This document shows, one piece after another, positions 58,983 to 62,403 of a DNA stretch of 62,403 bases. The notes beneath the pieces were generated by a model. That model was not told where the DNA came from. It saw nothing but the letters and a program-made list of their open reading frames with translations, and did no database searches. The DNA comes from Clostridia bacterium (GTDB lineage Bacteria; Bacillota; Clostridia; Peptostreptococcales; Anaerovoracaceae). The translations under genes and the position numbers were made by a program. The stretch lies in contig JAKSSG010000004.1 in NCBI GenBank assembly GCA_024403185.1, forward strand, positions 1-62,403. Reading direction: 5' to 3'. How positions within the stretch are numbered: the stretch's first letter is position 1; the number at the start of each line of letters is the position of its first letter.

Positions 58983-60458
58983 TCAGTCCTGATTCATGAC
59001 TTCATTAATTGTCTTTGTGACTTTTTCAACTGATTTTTCCTTTGGAAGTGAAACGAACAGCTCCCTGTCCATTCCCATGCTCCAGGTTCCTCTGTAGGCA
59101 TCAACTCCGTCTACCCACTGGCGCTTTATCTTCCATTCAGGCATGAAGTTCAGCTGCATCTTTGCCAGCCTTGATATTTCCTCCCGGCTCATGCTTGTCT
59201 GCATGTCCCCTTCAATTGCCTTGAGAATATCAGTGTAATTAGCAACGATGGTTTTCTTGCTTGTGACCTTCTTGATCAGCGCTTTCATTACCTTCTGCTG
59301 ATTTCTGATTCTCTGTTCGTCCTCATCCTTGAATGTCTTTCTTTCTCTCAGGAACCAGAGTGCATATCGTCCCTGCATGTGATGCCATCCTTTTTTGTAA
59401 TGCCATCCCTTCACAGATGAATAGAAATCAATGTTGTTGTAGACATCAATTCCTCCGACTGCATCTATCAGATTTACCGCCATGTCAAAATCGACTCTGG
59501 CATAATAATCAATATCAATCTTCAGCCAGTCTTCAATTGTATGAACCGTTTCATCAATGCCGTATACACCGGTGTGTGTCAGCTTGTCCATTTCCCCGTT
59601 CATATGCAAAGGCACGTATGAGTCTCTAGGCATTGAGGTAAGAAGAACCTCGTGTGTCTTCGGATTAACGGTTACAATCATGTTGACGTCGCTTCTGGCA
59701 ATGTCCGTTATTCCGATTCTCGTATCAACTCCCGAAACCAGCATGTTGAACGAATCTCTCGTAACATCCTTGACCTCGCTGCTTTCCTGACTGACAGGTA
59801 TTTTTATTCTGTATATTACCTTGGTCTTTTTCTTGAACCCGGTAATGATATCGTTAGCTATTCCGTACTGTGCAGCGCTCATGAACAGAACATTATCCGT
59901 CTCTGTCCCGCTGTAGGTCACGAGCTTCTCCCCTGCGTTCATGCATCCGCTTTCGTTTTCAATGTTAATGCCCACCTTGTACTGAAGCTTTGCCTTTGCT
60001 TTCTTGTATGATTCGGTTCTGTCCTCAACCGCATACACCGTCTGATCCTGAATGTCTTCAATGCTGCTGTAGGCACTGTTCTTGAGAACGATTACGTCAT
60101 ACTCCACAACCTGCTCTTTCTGTCCGGTAATGGCATCCAATGCCCTGTATGTACTGAACATATAATACGTTCCCAGTCCGCAGCCAAGTATCATGATTAC
60201 GCAAAGAACTGTTCCTATTGTTCGTTTCTTTGTCTTCGTCTTTCTGCTGTTCAGCAATGCGAAAACGCCAATGTCGGCCAGAATGATTACAGCTATTATT
60301 GCAATAAAATATTTCCCCGGCAGAACGTCCAGCAGGAGCATTAGTGCAATCAGCATGAGTTCAGCCAGAATGGTAATCAGCATTACCACTCCATGCCCTA
60401 CCGACGCCGGAATCAGATGCAGTTTTCTTTCTTTCTTCTTGTTTGTCTTGCTGTTCAT
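58983..60458 (-). CDS. LytR-CpsA-Psr ligase, second copy
   Basis: 491 residues from the ATG (MNSKTNKKKERKL), which aligns with the start of the neighbouring LCP protein; a TTG seven codons earlier, close behind GGAGAGG, is an alternative. Several membrane helices in the first 115 residues, then the LCP domain with NMLVSGVDTRIG, MIVTVNPKTHEVLLTSMP, RDSYVPLHMNGEMDKL and LWFLRERKTFKDED. It should attach polymer to peptidoglycan. The two LCP genes are paralogues, and this one is first in the direction of transcription. Confidence 0.93.
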   Translation of the reverse strand: MNSKTNKKKERKLHLIPASVGHGVVMLITILAELMLIALMLLLDVLPGKYFIAIIAVIILADIGVFALLNSRKTKTKKRTIGTVLCVIMILGCGLGTYYMFSTYRALDAITGQKEQVVEYDVIVLKNSAYSSIEDIQDQTVYAVEDRTESYKKAKAKLQYKVGINIENESGCMNAGEKLVTYSGTETDNVLFMSAAQYGIANDIITGFKKKTKVIYRIKIPVSQESSEVKDVTRDSFNMLVSGVDTRIGITDIARSDVNMIVTVNPKTHEVLLTSMPRDSYVPLHMNGEMDKLTHTGVYGIDETVHTIEDWLKIDIDYYARVDFDMAVNLIDAVGGIDVYNNIDFYSSVKGWHYKKGWHHMQGRYALWFLRERKTFKDEDEQRIRNQQKVMKALIKKVTSKKTIVANYTDILKAIEGDMQTSMSREEISRLAKMQLNFMPEWKIKRQWVDGVDAYRGTWSMGMDRELFVSLPKEKSVEKVTKTINEVMNQD

Positions 60459-60506
60459 TTGCTTTCCAGTTGCAAGCAATACCTCTCCATTTTTACATAC
60501 ATAGTT

Positions 60507-60535
60507 ATTATATCCTATCTACCGGAAATAGTCCA
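60507..60535 (-). promoter_or_regulatory. Promoter of the second LCP gene
   Basis: TGGACT (60530-60535), a 17-bp spacer, TATAAT (60507-60512) on the minus strand, followed by AACTATGTATG. It is divergent from the tRNA promoter. Confidence 0.65.
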
Positions 60536-60545
60536 TTATTTGACG

Positions 60546-60574
60546 TTGCGGGAACCAAACAAATCCATTATAAT
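60546..60574 (+). promoter_or_regulatory. Promoter of tRNA-Arg
   Basis: TTGCGG (60546-60551), a 17-bp spacer, TATAAT (60569-60574). A 7-bp hairpin (GTTGCAA with TTGCAAC, 60582-60600) lies in the 5' leader just before the tRNA. Confidence 0.65.
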
Positions 60575-60606
60575 TACTATTGTTGCAATGCTGTTGCAAC
60601 CGGCGT

Positions 60607-60682
60607 GGGGCACTAGCTCAATGGATAGAGTACCAGACTTCGAATCTGTTGGTTCTGGGTTCGAGTCCCAGGTGCCTCGCCA
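60607..60682 (+). tRNA. tRNA-Arg (anticodon TCG), CCA encoded
   Basis: A complete cloverleaf. The acceptor GGGGCAC pairs with GTGCCTC, the D stem is GCTC/GAGT, the anticodon loop is CTTCGAA with anticodon TCG at 60640-60642, and the T arm is CTGGG-TTCGAGT-CCCAG. The discriminator is G and CCA is encoded. One pair at the end of the anticodon stem is mismatched. It reads CGN-type arginine codons. A terminator follows directly. Confidence 0.93.
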
Positions 60683-60725
60683 AAGAGTGAAGAGGTGGAT
60701 TAATCCACCTCTTCACTCTTTTTTA
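60682..60725 (+). terminator. Terminator of tRNA-Arg
   Basis: A 19-bp perfect stem (AAAGAGTGAAGAGGTGGAT and its complement) around a 2-base centre, then TTTT. Very strong. Confidence 0.92.
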
Positions 60726-60732
60726 TCCGAAA

Positions 60733-60753
60733 TGGTGCCTGGGACTCGAACCC
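60733..60753 (-). repeat. Inverted tRNA 3'-half fragment
   Basis: Read on the minus strand, this gives GGGTTCGAGTCCCAGG, identical over 16 nt to the T arm of the neighbouring tRNA-Arg, followed by CACCA. No full cloverleaf can be formed, so it is a fragment. Confidence 0.75.
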
Positions 60754-60774
60754 GAAAGGGCCGGAGCGTCGAGA

Positions 60775-60830
60775 GAATGTCCGGTGGACATTCGAACAGC
60801 GACGGGTTCAAGCGCCCTGTATGAGGGCGC
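60775..60830. repeat. Two hairpin-forming segments between tRNA fragments
   Basis: GAATGTCC-GGT-GGACATTC (60775-60793) and GCGCCCT-GTATG-AGGGCGC (60812-60830). Between them GACGGGTTCAAGCGCCC (60801-60817) again resembles a T arm. No gene or complete RNA is recognised here. Confidence 0.5.
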
Positions 60831-60838
60831 GCAGAACG

Positions 60839-60864
60839 GTTGAGTGTGGTTAACCACACTCAAC
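60839..60864. repeat. 26-bp perfect palindrome
   Basis: The arms GTTGAGTGTGGTT and AACCACACTCAAC are exact complements. The right arm is shared with the 39-bp direct repeats that carry the tRNA 3' end. Confidence 0.8.
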
Positions 60865-60884
60865 GTAAGTCCCAGGTGCCTCGC
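60846..60884 (+). repeat. 39-bp direct repeat with tRNA-Arg 3' end, copy 1
   Basis: A perfect match to the copy at 60895-60933. It ends with AGTCCCAGGTGCCTCGC, which is the 3' end of the tRNA-Arg gene without the last two bases of CCA. The period between copies is 49 bp. Confidence 0.85.
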
Positions 60885-60894
60885 TGATGACCGG

Positions 60895-60933
60895 GTGGTT
60901 AACCACACTCAACGTAAGTCCCAGGTGCCTCGC
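60895..60933 (+). repeat. 39-bp direct repeat with tRNA-Arg 3' end, copy 2
   Basis: Identical to copy 1. Here the tRNA match extends through GCCA. Copies of a tRNA 3' end are the usual remains of site-specific integration, but no integrase gene is near. Confidence 0.85.
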
Positions 60934-60934
60934 C

Positions 60935-60970
60935 AATAAAAGAGACGGGTTCATCCCGTCTCTTAATCGT
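60935..60970. terminator. Bidirectional terminator after gtrA
   Basis: A 10-bp stem (AAGAGACGGG with CCCGTCTCTT) and a TTCAT loop, with T-rich sequence on the minus strand and CGTTTTT on the plus strand. It ends the thrS-gtrA transcript. Its core GACGGGTTCATCCCGTC also looks like a T arm. Confidence 0.85.
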
Positions 60971-60977
60971 TTTTGAA

Positions 60978-61418
60978 TTAATCGTCCCTTTTCCTGAAAG
61001 CGAACAGCCGCTGTCCCAGGTAGTTGAAGACGGTGAAGAAGCACAGTCCGGCAAACATCGCCACGTTCTCCTGAACTGTCTTATTGCATCCGTCAAGCAG
61101 CCACATGGCAAGGGGCTTGGCTATTCCGAAAGCCAGGATGTAGCATACGGCAATGTTTACTGCAAATCTCAACGCGCTTCCGGCCATGTCACCGCTGTGT
61201 CTGAAGGTGTACTTCTTGTTCAGGAAGTAGCTGAGTATGCTGGTGAACACAAAGTTCGCTGCCGAGGAGAGCCAGTAGCTGCAATCGGCCAGATTGTACA
61301 GGCCGAACATGATGCAGCAGCCCACAATTGTGTTTATTATGCCGACAACTATGAACCTTGATGCATATCCCGCTTCTTTCGCAATTATTGACTGATTTTC
61401 ATTAAATCGCTTTCGCAT
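60978..61418 (-). CDS. GtrA-like polyprenyl-sugar flippase
   Basis: 146 residues with four membrane helices. FIVVGIINTIVGCCIMFGLY, AANFVFTSILSYFLNKKYTF and AMFAGLCFFTVFNYLGQRLF are characteristic of GtrA/GtcA. GtrA proteins help flip polyprenyl-phosphate sugars made by GtrB-type enzymes, of which this window has two. The start lies inside the end of thrS with a 17-nt overlap, so its translation may depend on thrS. The last residues, AFRKRDD, are charged. Confidence 0.9.
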   Translation of the reverse strand: MRKRFNENQSIIAKEAGYASRFIVVGIINTIVGCCIMFGLYNLADCSYWLSSAANFVFTSILSYFLNKKYTFRHSGDMAGSALRFAVNIAVCYILAFGIAKPLAMWLLDGCNKTVQENVAMFAGLCFFTVFNYLGQRLFAFRKRDD

Positions 61419-62403
61419 TGATTTCTTCCAGAAGCTTTGTCTGCAGTTCTTCTACTGACATTTCAACTTCATCACCTGTCTTGGTGTTTCTGACAGTCAG
61501 AGTACCCGCTTCAACTTCCTTTTCTCCGATTACGCAGAGATAAGGATTTCTTTCGTTTCTTGCTTCACGGATCTTGTATCCGATCTTCTCATTTCTGATA
61601 TCGCATTCAACACGGAGTCCTGCTGCTTCCAGCTTTTCTGCAACCTCAAGTGCATAAGGTGCGAACTTCTCTGTTACTGTCATGAGCTTAACCTGTACCG
61701 GTGCCAGCCAGAGCGGGAACTTGCCTGCGAAGTGCTCGATGAGGATTCCGATGAATCTTTCAACTGAACCGAATGCGGCTCTGTGAATCATGAGAGGTCT
61801 GTGCTTCTCGCCATCTGATCCAACATAAGTCACATCGAATCTCTGCGGCATCTGCATGTCCAGCTGAATAGTACCGCACTGCCATGTTCTTCCCAGTGAA
61901 TCCTCAAGATGGAAGTCAAGCTTAGGTCCGTAAAATGCGCCGTCACCTTCGTTGATTACGTAAGGAGCATCAATCATCTCGATTGCTTCCTTAAGTGCGG
62001 TTTCAGCTGCATCCCATTCTTCCTTTGTTCCCATTGAATCTTCCGGACGAGTTGACAGTTCAATGTGATATGTCAGGTTGAACATCTTGTAGAGATCATC
62101 ATAAAGCTGAATAACCTTAACCACTTCTTCCTTGGTCTGCTCAGGAAGCATGAAGATGTGGGCATCGTCCTGTACAAAGGTTCTTACTCTCATGAGTCCG
62201 TGAAGAGCTCCTGACAGCTCGTGTCTGTGGCACTGACCAAGTTCCGCATATCTTACAGGCAGTTCTCTGTATGACCAGAGTTTTCTCTTGAATGCGAGAA
62301 TTGATCCCGGACAGTTCATCGGTTTGATTGCATAGTCTTCATCATCAATCTGAGTGAAGTACATGTTGTCCTTGTAGTGATCCCAGTGACCTGATGTTCT
62401 CCA
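61402..62403 (-). CDS. thrS: Threonyl-tRNA synthetase, 3' part (gene runs off the window)
   Basis: 334 residues of the C-terminal part; the frame is open to the window edge, so the N-terminal editing domains lie outside. The visible part begins WRTSGHWDHYKDN and includes the class II catalytic core: motif 2 region RYAELGQCHRHELSGALHGL with the zinc ligands, RVRTFVQDDAHIF, and motif 3 in RAAFGSVERFIGILIEHFAG. The anticodon-binding domain follows (VQVKLMTVTEKFAPYALEVA, and ERNPYLCVIGEKEVEAGTL). It charges tRNA-Thr. gtrA is co-transcribed. Confidence 0.98.
   Translation of the reverse strand, partial: WRTSGHWDHYKDNMYFTQIDDEDYAIKPMNCPGSILAFKRKLWSYRELPVRYAELGQCHRHELSGALHGLMRVRTFVQDDAHIFMLPEQTKEEVVKVIQLYDDLYKMFNLTYHIELSTRPEDSMGTKEEWDAAETALKEAIEMIDAPYVINEGDGAFYGPKLDFHLEDSLGRTWQCGTIQLDMQMPQRFDVTYVGSDGEKHRPLMIHRAAFGSVERFIGILIEHFAGKFPLWLAPVQVKLMTVTEKFAPYALEVAEKLEAAGLRVECDIRNEKIGYKIREARNERNPYLCVIGEKEVEAGTLTVRNTKTGDEVEMSVEELQTKLLEEINAKAI

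Noticed and set aside
60846-60933. Possible CRISPR array
   Set aside because: Only two 39-bp repeats with a 10-bp gap, containing a tRNA 3' end; no cas genes.
60723-61111. Short minus-strand frames in the tRNA-fragment cluster
   Set aside because: They run through repeats, a terminator and the 3' end of gtrA; no RBS and no protein-like sequence.
1-62403. Genomic island or prophage
   Set aside because: No transposase, integrase, phage structural or plasmid gene is seen; the tRNA fragments are the only hint of past integration.

Overview
The window looks like a chromosomal segment of a Gram-positive Bacillota, probably a Clostridia-type anaerobe of moderate GC. The grounds are a LexA gene with a Gram-positive-type SOS box, a teichoic-acid set (TagD, five TagB/TagF-type transferase domains, a TagG/TagH-type ABC pair), two LytR-CpsA-Psr ligases, MBOAT/SGNH wall acylation genes, and strong SD sequences of the AGGAGG type. 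I cannot name a genus. No transposase, integrase, phage gene or CRISPR array is visible. Nearly every gene serves the cell envelope, and most lie on the minus strand in long, tightly packed operons.

Layout. 1-2.9 kb: a PIN toxin/AbrB-type antitoxin pair with a 26-bp palindromic operator, a LarA-family racemase, and lexA. 2.9-8.9 kb: a minus-strand operon of SGNH protein, secreted metallo-beta-lactamase, MoxR ATPase, CoxE-like vWA protein and a secreted protein that may be a beta-propeller. 9-10.2 kb: a secreted NlpC/P60-like peptidoglycan-binding protein. 10.3-24.1 kb: a 14-gene operon with rmlB, an acyl carrier protein, an MBOAT acyltransferase, an ABC exporter, a nucleotidyltransferase-aminotransferase fusion, a small acyl-ACP pathway (FabD, KAS III, a second ACP, an SDR), a GNAT, two LicD-type proteins and an Asp/Glu racemase. 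24.2-30.3 kb: a second operon with a peptidoglycan-binding protein, a DegT-like protein, a polyprenyl-phosphate glycosyltransferase, an ATP-grasp ligase, two small SMR-type flippase subunits and a DUF5050-like protein. 30.5-44.2 kb: an acyltransferase-3 gene, then the poly(glycerol-phosphate) operon (YfhO, TagD, four Tag transferases, SGNH protein, MBOAT). 44.3-50.4 kb: a lipoprotein, an L,D-transpeptidase, a multi-span membrane protein, and a second glycosyltransferase/ATP-grasp pair. 50.4-60.5 kb: Wzx-like flippase, membrane protein, rmlA, a WecE-like transaminase, a CapK-like adenylating enzyme, a lactate/malate dehydrogenase homologue and two LCP proteins. 60.6-62.4 kb: tRNA-Arg(TCG) followed by tRNA-derived fragments, gtrA, and the 3' part of thrS.

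How the genes may work together (inference). TagD and the TagB/F proteins make a glycerol-phosphate polymer. RmlA, RmlB and the WecE-like transaminase could make a dTDP-4-amino-4,6-dideoxyhexose. The nucleotidyltransferase-aminotransferase fusion and LicD could add a phospho-amino substituent. The small ACP pathway has condensing and keto-reducing enzymes but no dehydratase or enoyl reductase, so its likely product is a short 3-hydroxyacyl thioester. Both MBOAT proteins end in FIYRGF, which fits the C-terminal acyl-shuttle hexapeptide known from Dlt-like pathways, and two SGNH proteins could be the outer transferases. Two GT2/ATP-grasp pairs, GtrA, an SMR pair and YfhO look like parts of an extracellular polymer-glycosylation system. 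The strongest candidate for an undescribed system is the 10.3-24.1 kb operon; the duplicated GT2/ATP-grasp pair is second.
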